NCBI GenBank assembly: GCA_947496465.1
Contig: CANMCX010000012.1
Coordinates: 49,631 to 113,630 of the forward strand
Source of the DNA: Marinifilum_A sediminis
GTDB lineage: Bacteria; Bacteroidota; Bacteroidia; Bacteroidales; Marinifilaceae
DNA: 64,000 nucleotides
Reading direction: 5' to 3'
The position numbers and the translations under genes are program-made. The notes beneath the pieces were generated by a model. That model did not search any database, was not told the DNA's origin, and worked only from the letters and a program-made list of their open reading frames with translations. Every line of letters begins with the position of its first letter. Position 1 is the first letter of the stretch. Shown one piece after another: positions 25,966 to 33,942 of this stretch.

Positions 25966-27354
25966 ATGAAGAAGTTACTATTAGTACCTGCTTTGGCATT
26001 GGCGTTTTTAGGAACAGCAAATGCTCAAAAATCAGGATCTGTTGATGCTAAAACTCTAGACGAAATTCGTTCTAGCTTTACCTTAGATGCATCTACAAAA
26101 GCAATTCAGAATGCAATTACAAACTCTGGAAGTATCAGAGAATTATCTCTTAATAGAGAAAAAGTAGGTCAGGTTGATCATTATTTTAAATATCGAGTTG
26201 ATGTAAAGGGAATTACTGATCAGGAAAGTTCAGGAAGATGTTGGATGTTTACATCAATGAATACCATACGTCCAAATGTAATAAAGCAGTTCAATTTGAA
26301 CGCATTTGATTTTTCACACAATTACAATTATTTCTGGGATATGTTCGAAAAATCGAACCATTTTCTTGAAAATATTATAGCTACTGCTGATCGTAAGATG
26401 GATGATCGTGAAGTGGTAACTTATTTTAAAGCTCCTGTAAACGATGGGGGTGTATGGAATTCATTCTATAACGTTGCTAAAAAATACGGTGTTGTTCCTG
26501 CTGAAATTATGCCTGAAACTAAGGTGAGTAATAAGACTCGTGAAATCGGAAGCTTATTGAATAAGAAATTGAGAGGTGAAGGATATAAGCTTCGTCAGTT
26601 GGTGGCAGAGAAAGCTTCTGCAAAGAAAATTAAAGCTGCAAAAGTTGAGTCTTTGAAAGCTATTTATAGAATGTTGGCTTTAAGTTTAGGAGAACCACCA
26701 GTGGAGTTTTCTTGGAGATTTAAGGATTCAGATGGAAATATTAGCGAAAGCAAAACATATACTCCACTTCAATTTTTAGAAGAAGTTGCTCCTGGATATG
26801 CTAGTGTAGAGATGGTAATGATCATGAATGATCCTACCAGAGAGTTTTACAAAGTATATGAAATTAAGAACTACAGAAATGTTTCTGAAGGAATCAACTG
26901 GACCTACTTGAACTTACCGAACGAGGAGATTAAGAAATTTGCCATTGCTTCTATCAAGAACAATGAGGCTATGTATGCTTCTTGCGATGTGGGTAAACAA
27001 CACAATCGTAAAGCTGGTATAATGGATGTGAATACATACGACTATGCTTCTTTATTAGGTGTTGAATTCGATATGGATAAGAAAGCACGAGTATTAACTC
27101 GTCAGTCAGGTTCTTCACATGCTATGACTCTTATTGGAGTAGATGTTGATGAAAATGAAAAGCCAGTAAAATGGGAGTTTGAAAATTCATGGGGAAAAAG
27201 TGCAGGTAACGGAGGATATTTAACTTTTACTGATGAGTGGTTTGATGCTTACATGTTTCGTGTAGTGATCAACAAGAAATATTTGAATGAAAAAGCTAAG
27301 AAAGCATTTGAAACCAAACCGGTTCAATTACCAGTTTGGGATTATATGTTCTAA
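25966..27354 (+). CDS. Exported C1 aminopeptidase (PepC / bleomycin hydrolase family)
   Basis: The 462-residue papain-fold cysteine peptidase has a signal peptide (cleavage near ANAQ), unlike the cytosolic PepC of Firmicutes and yeast Blh1. Catalytic residues are Cys92 in DQESSGRCWMFTS, His385 in SSHAMTLIGVD and Asn407 in EFENSWG. Long insertions typical of the hexameric bleomycin-hydrolase type are present. These enzymes act as aminopeptidases whose C-terminus occupies the active site. Here the extreme C-terminus is PVWDYMF, without the usual terminal Ala or Lys. A role in periplasmic peptide use is inferred. The gene is monocistronic. Confidence 0.92.
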   Translation: MKKLLLVPALALAFLGTANAQKSGSVDAKTLDEIRSSFTLDASTKAIQNAITNSGSIRELSLNREKVGQVDHYFKYRVDVKGITDQESSGRCWMFTSMNTIRPNVIKQFNLNAFDFSHNYNYFWDMFEKSNHFLENIIATADRKMDDREVVTYFKAPVNDGGVWNSFYNVAKKYGVVPAEIMPETKVSNKTREIGSLLNKKLRGEGYKLRQLVAEKASAKKIKAAKVESLKAIYRMLALSLGEPPVEFSWRFKDSDGNISESKTYTPLQFLEEVAPGYASVEMVMIMNDPTREFYKVYEIKNYRNVSEGINWTYLNLPNEEIKKFAIASIKNNEAMYASCDVGKQHNRKAGIMDVNTYDYASLLGVEFDMDKKARVLTRQSGSSHAMTLIGVDVDENEKPVKWEFENSWGKSAGNGGYLTFTDEWFDAYMFRVVINKKYLNEKAKKAFETKPVQLPVWDYMF

Positions 27355-27372
27355 GTTTTGAATTAAAAGAAA

Positions 27373-27407
27373 TAAAAAAGAACCTCACTTGTGGGGTTCT
27401 TTTTTTG
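27373..27407 (+). terminator. Terminator of the PepC-like gene
   Basis: The stem AGAACCTCAC / GTGGGGTTCT contains one G-U pair and has a short loop and T8. Confidence 0.88.
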
Positions 27408-27440
27408 TTTTAGGAGTATCGTCTTCTTATAGACATTATT

Positions 27441-27896
27441 TTAATGAATTATTTTAAGCTTGAGCAAATGGCTCGCTTTTCTAGCTTCCAACTTTGCTTC
27501 AATTAAATCTTTACATCTTTTTAATGGAATCTTTTTCTTTGGATTATTTTTGAATAGTACTACAAAACAATCATCCGATTCGATTTGATGATTTTTATTT
27601 TCAGATAAATACGATGAACGATTAATAATAGGAGAGATGCCTGCAATACCATCAATACCATTCAAACTTTTCCATTTTCCTAAGGAAATAAGCCCAAATA
27701 AGGAATAGTAAAACTTATATCGATTATTGTTTGAATCGATTTGTATAGCGGAATAGGATAAAGCCATAAATGAACCAAAAAGGAAGAATAATATGGCAAT
27801 TTCAGTTTTATTAATAAACAATCCGACAAGCAATAGTAGCCATCCTAACACGGAGCCTGCTTGTCCGAATAGTTTGTCGAGCTTGTTGTGAATCAT
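27441..27896 (-). CDS. Two-helix membrane protein, unknown
   Basis: The 151-residue protein has two closely spaced hydrophobic helices at about 17-29 and 32-50. A beta-rich cytosolic part (about 55-130) follows, resembling bacterial PH-like domains (IQIDSNNNRYKFYYSLFG, FVVLFKNNPKKKIPLKRC). The tail is basic and helical. No family name or partner is recognised. It is convergent with the PepC-like gene and stands alone. ATG at 27896 is used; the first residues (MIHNKLDKLFG) are amphipathic. Confidence 0.7.
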   Translation of the reverse strand: MIHNKLDKLFGQAGSVLGWLLLLVGLFINKTEIAILFFLFGSFMALSYSAIQIDSNNNRYKFYYSLFGLISLGKWKSLNGIDGIAGISPIINRSSYLSENKNHQIESDDCFVVLFKNNPKKKIPLKRCKDLIEAKLEARKASHLLKLKIIH

Positions 27897-27990
27897 CGGT
27901 TTAAAATTTAGTGAAACAAAATGCTTTTGTTAATAAACCGAATACTGATCATACTTACCCTACCTTTTTAATTTACTGATAATTAGATGT

Positions 27991-28019
27991 AAAAAAAGCC
28001 CCGAACAAAGTTCGAGGCT
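27991..28019 (-). terminator. Terminator of the following minus-strand gene
   Basis: On the minus strand AGCCTCGAAC pairs with GTTCGGGGCT across a TTT loop (G-U included), followed by T7. Confidence 0.88.
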
Positions 28020-28043
28020 AATTTGATGAATTATTTTTTCGTA

Positions 28044-28499
28044 TTATTTTAAACGTTTAAATACAAAACGAGTAATAAAGATTCCTTTACCGTCACCTTT
28101 ACCGCTATCACTTTCTACACCACTGGTAATAAAAGCAAGTTCGTAACCTTGTTCTGTTAATTTGTTAATTTTTGAAGAAATTAAAGCATCGTTCGAAGCA
28201 ATGTTTTGGAAGTTGATACCTGCAATACTGTAAAAGTTTAACAACTTAGTTTCAGCAAATAAGCTAACCTTAGCATCTTTTCTTTTAACATCTTTTTGCT
28301 TACTTTTTTTACCATCTGTTCTGTCAGTAGTAAAGGCAGCTGCATCAATAGGAGATTTTTCCTCAATAATTCTTGAACGACCAATTCCCATTGGAACAAT
28401 TGATTCTACAGTTGTGATTACTTTGTACTCAACAGATTGTGCATTAACTTCAATGATTAAACCGCAGGCAATAATTAGTAATAAAACAAACTTTTTCAT
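28044..28499 (-). CDS. Exported protein of unknown function
   Basis: The 151-residue protein has a clear signal peptide (MKKFVLLLIIACGLIIEVNAQ). The mature part is a mix of strands and helices with a Lys-rich middle (GKKSKQKDVKRKDAK) and ends with FITRFVFKRLK. The segment ASNDALISSKINKLTEQGYELAFITSGVESD resembles small DUF4177-like domains (helix followed by a WELV-type strand); quoted here in parts, SSKINKLTEQGYELAFIT is the relevant stretch. This similarity is weak. No operon partner is present. Confidence 0.7.
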   Translation of the reverse strand: MKKFVLLLIIACGLIIEVNAQSVEYKVITTVESIVPMGIGRSRIIEEKSPIDAAAFTTDRTDGKKSKQKDVKRKDAKVSLFAETKLLNFYSIAGINFQNIASNDALISSKINKLTEQGYELAFITSGVESDSGKGDGKGIFITRFVFKRLK

Positions 28500-28758
28500 T
28501 TTTTTTGTGATTTGATTATTAATAAAATAGTAGATAATTATTTCAACTCTAAACTATAAAAATTATTAATACAATAGAATTTCAACTTTATTCTTTTGTA
28601 TTAAGTTTTCCATTTCATTTTTGTGTTTTTGCGTAATCAACTATAGTGCCAAAAAATCATTATAAGTAAATGTTATAAGTGCATAAGAAAAGATAATGTG
28701 AACCTATGGATATTTGTAACAGAAATAAGAAACAAATCATTTATAAAAAACAAATATC

Positions 28759-29238
28759 ATGAAGAACGTTAAAAGCAATCAGGAAACTTTAGAGTTAACA
28801 GCAAAAGAGAGAGAAATTGAACAATTACAGATCTTATTAGCAAATTATCAATTGTATTATCAGAACTTGAGAAATTTTCATTGGAATGTACGTGGAAATT
28901 CCTTCTTCGAATTGCACACTAAATTTGAGGAGTTGTATAATGATGCCAGCGATAAAGTAGATGAAATTGCTGAGAGAATCTTAACATTAGATGGGCATCC
29001 ACTGGGTAATTTTTCTGACTATGTTGCAATTTCAAGTATTGCGGAAGCCAATTCAAATTGTTCTGGAAATGAGATGGTAGAGCAGGTAATTGAAGCTCAC
29101 AATACAATTGTGCTAAAAGTTAAAGATGTTATAGCAAGTGCTAATGAGAATGATGATGAAGGAACACTAGATATACTGCCAGCCTATGTTTCTTATTTAG
29201 AGAAAATGAATTGGATGTTTAAAGCTTACTTGAAGTAA
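28759..29238 (+). CDS. dps: Dps family ferritin-like DNA-protection protein
   Basis: The 159-residue Dps four-helix protein forms dodecamers that oxidise and store iron with H2O2 and protect DNA. The ferroxidase site is intact at the dimer interface: NFHWNVRG with His, then FEELYNDASDKVDEIAERI with Asp and Glu. TLDGHPLG follows in the family position. The N-terminal 15 residues are charged, as in Dps forms that bind DNA. No OxyR-like site was identified in the 260-bp upstream region. It is transcribed alone with a strong terminator. Confidence 0.95.
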   Translation: MKNVKSNQETLELTAKEREIEQLQILLANYQLYYQNLRNFHWNVRGNSFFELHTKFEELYNDASDKVDEIAERILTLDGHPLGNFSDYVAISSIAEANSNCSGNEMVEQVIEAHNTIVLKVKDVIASANENDDEGTLDILPAYVSYLEKMNWMFKAYLK

Positions 29239-29257
29239 TAATAAATTTGGGAATGAT

Positions 29258-29284
29258 AAGCCTCCGAGTATTCGGAGGCTTTTA
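29258..29284. terminator. Bidirectional terminator, dps / DEAD-like gene
   Basis: The stem AGCCTCCGA / TCGGAGGCT has a 4-base loop and T-rich flanks. It lies between convergent genes. Confidence 0.88.
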
Positions 29285-29293
29285 TGTTTTTAC

Positions 29294-29908
29294 TTACTCT
29301 TCAATATCAAGTATTGGTGGGAAATTCATGTATTCTTCACTAAAATCTTCCATTTGCTTCGTTATTCTATTACAAAAGACAATTCTCTGAGATTTTGGAA
29401 TGTATGGAGCCAGTCGGTTGATTTCCGATAAAATTTGATCTCTCATAATTTGTTCTGCATCATCAACAATAAACATTTTTAAGCTGTTAAGGTTGATTCC
29501 ACTGTTACAATAAAGTTCATTAAATTTTTTAGCTGTGGCGATAACCACATCCGAACCAGCGTAAACCTTATCACGAAGATCAAGTAAATTACCAGCATCC
29601 CCTTCGCTAAAAACACGTAAGTCGGTATTTTTGCCTAGTAGGAGAAATTGCTCTTTCATTTCAATGGCTTTTTCTCTGGTAGCAACAACAATAATAGCTC
29701 TTGGAACATCTTCAAATTCAGATTTAAGTTGTTGAATTACACTAATTACAATTGTACTTGATCTACCACTTTTATCATCAGCTCTTACAATTAAATCGGC
29801 TCCACTTTTTATTTTAGAGATACTCGATTTCTGAACTTTTTTAGGAGATTCGAAGCCAGCTTCTTCAAGTGCTTCCAATAAATGCGGATCTAATTTTTTT
29901 AAGAACAT
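29294..29908 (-). CDS. Degenerate DEAD-box-like protein (RecA1 domain only)
   Basis: The 204-residue protein covers only the first RecA-like domain of a DEAD-box RNA helicase. A Q-motif-like start (FESPKKVQKSSI) is at 19-30. Every catalytic motif is altered: motif I is ADDKSGRSS (43-51) in place of AxTGSGKT, motif II is VDDAEQ (148-153) in place of LDEAD, and motif III (SAT) reads FCN (178-180). The second helicase domain, with motifs IV-VI, is missing and there is no remnant of it downstream, as a terminator follows. ATP hydrolysis is therefore unlikely. It may be a regulatory or RNA-binding relic. The frame is intact and codon use is normal, so I do not call it a pseudogene. Confidence 0.8.
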   Translation of the reverse strand: MFLKKLDPHLLEALEEAGFESPKKVQKSSISKIKSGADLIVRADDKSGRSSTIVISVIQQLKSEFEDVPRAIIVVATREKAIEMKEQFLLLGKNTDLRVFSEGDAGNLLDLRDKVYAGSDVVIATAKKFNELYCNSGINLNSLKMFIVDDAEQIMRDQILSEINRLAPYIPKSQRIVFCNRITKQMEDFSEEYMNFPPILDIEE

Positions 29909-29978
29909 TGTAATGAATTGAATTTAGTTTGATTGCGCAAATTTAAAAAATAATTGTGCAATTAACTAAATTCATAAA

Positions 29979-30013
29979 AATAGAAGCCAGACACATTTTA
30001 TATATGCCTGGCT
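29979..30013 (-). terminator. Possible terminator of the VWA gene
   Basis: On the minus strand AGCCAGGCA pairs with TGTCTGGCT across a long AT-rich loop, followed by TCTATTTTT. Confidence 0.55.
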
Positions 30014-30019
30014 ATATCT

Positions 30020-31864
30020 TTAAAGGTGTTTGGCAAGTTTCATCAATCGTATAAATTCACTTCTGTATCCCTCAGTATCTTCACCTTTTGAATTTTGAGC
30101 CAAATTAATTAGCATTTTATAGTTGCATTTTCCTTTGTGCTCCGATTCTCTTAAGAGCATCCCAAATCCGGCAACAGCGGCTGAGAACTTATAATTGTTT
30201 GATAAATAATCAGAATCGATTACTTGCATCGGTATTTCTTTAATTAATAATTGGCTTTTATTCTCATCAGGTTTTTTGTATCTGAATTTTACCGTAGCAA
30301 TTTCATTCTTGTTTAAAGCATTGGAATTTAATGTAGTGTTCTGATATTTTAAATCCTGAACTTTTTTATTTTTTCTTTGGTTTAGTTTAATTTCATATAA
30401 GGCTGTAACCGTATGACCAGAGCCCAATTCTCCTGCATCTTTTTTGTCATCATCAAAATCTTCCTTATTAAGCATTCTGTTCTCGTATCCGATTAATCGA
30501 TATTTGGCTACAAGTGCAGGATTGAATTCAATTTGGATTTTTACATCCTTGGCAATGGTAAAAAGTGTTCCTCCAAATTCGTTGACCAAAACTTTTTTCG
30601 CTTCCAGAATATTATCGATGTAGGAGTAATTGCCATTTCCTTTATCTGCAATAATTTCCATTTTATCATCTTTGTAATTTCCCATTCCAAAACCTAAAAC
30701 AGAAATAAAAACACCATTATTTCTCTCCTTCTCAATTAATCGTTCCATTTCGGCATTGCTCGATATACCAACATTAAAATCACCATCGGTAGCCAAAATG
30801 ATTCTGTTGTTGCCGCCATCTATAAAATTCTCACGAGCAACTTTATAGGCTTGCTTTAGTCCTGCTGCTCCAGCAGTTGAACCTCCAGCATTCAATCTAT
30901 TTAAGGAGTTAAGAATTTTTTCCTTATTACTTCCTTTTGTTGATGGAAGAATCAAACCGGAATTTCCAGCATAAACTACAATGGCAACTTTATCTTCAGG
31001 ACGAAGCTGATTTACCAAAAGTTTAAATGCTTTTTTTAGCAATGGGAGTTTATTTGGAGAATCCATGGAACCCGAAACATCTAGCAGAAATACTAGGTTA
31101 GAAGCCGGTAGTTCTTCTGTCTCAATTTTTTTGCCTTGTAAGCCAATATGCAATAGTAAATTATCATTGTTCCATGGACATTCCGATATTTCGTTGTGAA
31201 TAGCAAATGGGTGTTTGCCAGTAGGTTGATCGTATTCGTAATTAAAATAGTTGATCATTTCTTCAATTCGAACGGCGTCAAGAGGTGGAGTGCGACCATC
31301 GGTTAAAAAACGGCGAACATTGCTGTACGAAGCCGCATCAACATCAATTGAAAATGTGGAAACAGGACTTTTTATTGCATCTCTGTATCTATTTTCTCTT
31401 ATTGTAGAGTAGCCTTCAGTGTTATGATCCAGATTAAAATATATATTGGATTCTTCACATTCCATCATGTCATATTTAACATGCCTTCCTTTATTTTTTC
31501 GTTTAAATATTCCAGCAACCCGTCCGCTTAAAGATTGTGAAGAATATCCACAAACTATGACTTCATCAACACTAACAGCGTCTGATTTTAGGACTACATC
31601 TATTACAGTTTGATCTTCCACTTTAATTTCTACTGTGACCATGCCAACAAATGAATACACTAGAATATCTCCTTTCGAGGCTTCTATTAAATACTCACCA
31701 TCAAAATTTGTTGATGCCCCTATTGATGTTCCTTTAATAACAATGCTTACTCCTGGTATTGCAAGTTTATCTTCGCCTGTTACCGTACCTTTAATGCTTT
31801 TTGCTGATAAGGAAAATGAAATAAATATTCCAATAAGACTGATTAATAATGCTTTTGTTCTCAT
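30020..31864 (-). CDS. Exported VWA-domain protein with SusC-like N-terminal module
   Basis: The 614-residue protein has a signal peptide (1-21). A carboxypeptidase-like regulatory domain (about 22-95) has the form IKGTVTGEDKLAIPGVSIVI. A short SusC-like stretch follows, DEVIVCGYSSQSLSGRVAG (100-118). Next comes the YfbK-type N-terminal segment (STFSIDVDAASYSNVRRFL, about 169-187), a von Willebrand A domain with intact MIDAS DVSGSM at 262-267 and a Thr in GGSTAG, and a C-terminal DUF3520-like region. VWA/DUF3520 proteins are periplasmic or surface proteins of unknown role. The divergent position beside an ECF sigma gene, with similar SusC-like words in the sigma-linked membrane protein, points to a shared envelope function (inference). 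Confidence 0.85.
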   Translation of the reverse strand: MRTKALLISLIGIFISFSLSAKSIKGTVTGEDKLAIPGVSIVIKGTSIGASTNFDGEYLIEASKGDILVYSFVGMVTVEIKVEDQTVIDVVLKSDAVSVDEVIVCGYSSQSLSGRVAGIFKRKNKGRHVKYDMMECEESNIYFNLDHNTEGYSTIRENRYRDAIKSPVSTFSIDVDAASYSNVRRFLTDGRTPPLDAVRIEEMINYFNYEYDQPTGKHPFAIHNEISECPWNNDNLLLHIGLQGKKIETEELPASNLVFLLDVSGSMDSPNKLPLLKKAFKLLVNQLRPEDKVAIVVYAGNSGLILPSTKGSNKEKILNSLNRLNAGGSTAGAAGLKQAYKVARENFIDGGNNRIILATDGDFNVGISSNAEMERLIEKERNNGVFISVLGFGMGNYKDDKMEIIADKGNGNYSYIDNILEAKKVLVNEFGGTLFTIAKDVKIQIEFNPALVAKYRLIGYENRMLNKEDFDDDKKDAGELGSGHTVTALYEIKLNQRKNKKVQDLKYQNTTLNSNALNKNEIATVKFRYKKPDENKSQLLIKEIPMQVIDSDYLSNNYKFSAAVAGFGMLLRESEHKGKCNYKMLINLAQNSKGEDTEGYRSEFIRLMKLAKHL

Positions 31865-32007
31865 AGCTTTTATTTTAATGATAAAATTGTTTTGCTTTTA
31901 TCACTAGGATGCGAGGGAAGAATTAATTCCATAAAATATTTTCATCTTTTTTTAGAAATGGTTAACTAGCATTAAGATTTAATTTGATAATTACGCTCAA
32001 AGAGTAC

Positions 32008-32598
32008 ATGTTCTGGTCCCAAAAAAATCAAAAAAAATATAAAGATCATGAGTTGCTGGATAGTTTTATTACTTCCGGTGATTTGGAAAATTTGGGTGTG
32101 CTTTATTCTCGTTATATGCACCTGGTTTATGGTGTATGCTTAAAATATCTGAAGGATAGAGAAAGAGCAAAAGATGCTGTGAATGTGATTTTTGAACATC
32201 TTATTACTGAAATACCTAAATTTGAGATTAAGAATTTTAAGAGTTGGTTATTTGTGGTTTGTAAGAATTTTTGTTTGATGGAAATTCGCAAACAAAAGAG
32301 TCGTAAAACTCAATCAGACAAATTTTTACTTATTCAAGATATGGAATCGGAGGAAGTTTTGCATCCTATTGATGAAAGTCCCGATTTAAAACTGGAAGAA
32401 AGTTTAAAAAAATGTATTGATCGACTAAAAGAACAACAACAGAAATGTATCCTATCTTTTTATTACGAAGAGAAGTGTTACAAGGAGATTTCGGAAACAT
32501 TAAATTTGCCGATAAACAAAGTAAAAAGCTATATACAAAACGGAAAAAGAAATTTGAAAATTTGTTTGGAACAATTTGAAAAACAAAATGAAGCTTAA
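32008..32598 (+). CDS. ECF-type RNA polymerase sigma factor
   Basis: The sigma-70 family factor has 196 residues from the ATG at 32008; a TTG eight codons upstream is a weaker choice, and AAAGAG lies just before the ATG. Region 2 (about 18-85) contains LYSRYMHLVYGVCLKYLKD and NVIFEHLI. Region 4 (about 130-190) has a standard helix-turn-helix ending in FYYEEKCYKEISETLNLP and then KSYIQNGKRNLKICLEQ. The gene overlaps the following membrane-protein gene by 11 bases, the typical sigma/anti-sigma arrangement. Targets are unknown, but the operon and the divergent VWA gene are natural candidates. Confidence 0.9.
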   Translation: MFWSQKNQKKYKDHELLDSFITSGDLENLGVLYSRYMHLVYGVCLKYLKDRERAKDAVNVIFEHLITEIPKFEIKNFKSWLFVVCKNFCLMEIRKQKSRKTQSDKFLLIQDMESEEVLHPIDESPDLKLEESLKKCIDRLKEQQQKCILSFYYEEKCYKEISETLNLPINKVKSYIQNGKRNLKICLEQFEKQNEA

Positions 32599-33940
32599 GA
32601 AAAATACTACATATCATCGATTTTTAGACTATTTCGGTAATAAAATGCCGAATAAGGAAGCTCATGATTTTGAGAAATCGATGATGCAGGATGATTTTGA
32701 AAGCGAGGCTTATGATGGATTATCGAAATTGGAAGAACATCAACTTGAAATAGATTTACAGGAACTAAATTTGGGATTACAATCTAGAATAAAATCAAAA
32801 AAGAGACGGATTGCAATCTGGCTTCCTTATGCTGCGAGTATAATTGTATTACTTGGATTAAGCGTAGTTCTACTCTATATCAATCAAAATTCTCCATTGG
32901 ATGAGCTTGTAAGTCAGGAAATAAAGGAGGAAGAAAATCTTGTTCTAAAAACTAAAGTTTATTCGGATACTTTAGAAAAGCAGATTATAAAAAAGCAAGG
33001 ATCTGATGATAATATCGAGGAAATACCGGAATCAGAATATGTTAGAGATGATTCGGATATCTCTGAGGAGATGCCTGTAATGTTAGAGGAAGATAGACAG
33101 GAAGATGTTGAATTGGTAAAAGTTGAAAGTATTACGAAGGCGAAATTCTTAATTGCTAAAGTGCAACGAGAATCGGAGACGGTGAGTGATTCGAACTTAA
33201 AAGCTGAGCCAGTTGAAAAGGAATTGTCTGGTAAGGTAGCGGGACTTGTAGTGAATAAAAGAGATGATTCTATTCAAATAAGAGGAATTGCGAGTTTGTC
33301 TAAAAGTTCTGGAATTCGTCAAATTAAGGGAATAGTACTTGATGAAGAAAATATGCCATTACCAGGTGCAAGTATTGTTGTAAAAGGAACAAATCAGGGA
33401 GTTCTTACTGATATTGATGGAAAATTTGAGATGAGTTTAACGGATACAAATCCAAACTATAAATTGACTGCATCCTTTATCGGTTTAAAGCCTAAAGAAA
33501 TGGATATAGCAGATTCTCTTTTGGTTGTTTTGGAACAGGACAATGTGTCTATGAATGAGGTTGTGGTGACAGCTTATGGAACTAAAAAAGAAAAATTTGT
33601 AACAGGTTCGGCTACCGAAGTGAAAATGGAAGAGTCGGGAAGATCCTGGAACAAAGCCAAGCCTTCTGTTTCCAAAAACTTAAAAGAGTATAAGAAATTA
33701 TTAATTGCTGAAATAAAGAATACCGAAATCATCAATAAGAGAGTGAAGCTGAAAATTTCATTCCATATGAGTTCAAGTGGTAGAATTGAAAAAATTAAAG
33801 TAAAAGGTACTACAGATAAAGGTCTTATAAATAGAGTTAAGCTATTAATAGAGCAAGGAGAAAATTGGACTGCAGCTAAATCCAATGGCAATTTTGTAGA
33901 ATCAACCGTGAGATTTACACTTAGAATTGATTCGGAATAA
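32588..33940 (+). CDS. Membrane regulator with SusC-like motifs and TonB-C-like domain
   Basis: This protein has 450 residues from the ATG at 32588; the TTG at 32576 is rejected. The N-terminal 70 residues are cytosolic and anti-sigma-like (HDFEKSMMQDDFESEAYDGL), followed by one transmembrane helix at about 74-97 and an acidic periplasmic linker. Next come parts known from SusC receptors in altered order: a plug-like LSGKVAG (213-219) with IQIRGIASL (229-237), a carboxypeptidase-like regulatory domain (about 243-317), then MNEVVVTAYG (322-331). The C-terminus (about 360-450) resembles a TonB C-terminal domain, with ISFHMSSSGRIEKIKVKGTT and WTAAKSNGNFVESTVRFTL. It probably controls the co-translated sigma factor by sensing the periplasm; this is inferred from architecture and overlap. 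Confidence 0.8.
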   Translation: MKLKKNTTYHRFLDYFGNKMPNKEAHDFEKSMMQDDFESEAYDGLSKLEEHQLEIDLQELNLGLQSRIKSKKRRIAIWLPYAASIIVLLGLSVVLLYINQNSPLDELVSQEIKEEENLVLKTKVYSDTLEKQIIKKQGSDDNIEEIPESEYVRDDSDISEEMPVMLEEDRQEDVELVKVESITKAKFLIAKVQRESETVSDSNLKAEPVEKELSGKVAGLVVNKRDDSIQIRGIASLSKSSGIRQIKGIVLDEENMPLPGASIVVKGTNQGVLTDIDGKFEMSLTDTNPNYKLTASFIGLKPKEMDIADSLLVVLEQDNVSMNEVVVTAYGTKKEKFVTGSATEVKMEESGRSWNKAKPSVSKNLKEYKKLLIAEIKNTEIINKRVKLKISFHMSSSGRIEKIKVKGTTDKGLINRVKLLIEQGENWTAAKSNGNFVESTVRFTLRIDSE

Positions 33941-33942
33941 AT

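Noticed and set aside
29294..29908. Calling the DEAD-box-like gene a pseudogene
   Set aside because: The frame is open with a good start and stop and its terminators are in place; motif loss alone does not show decay.
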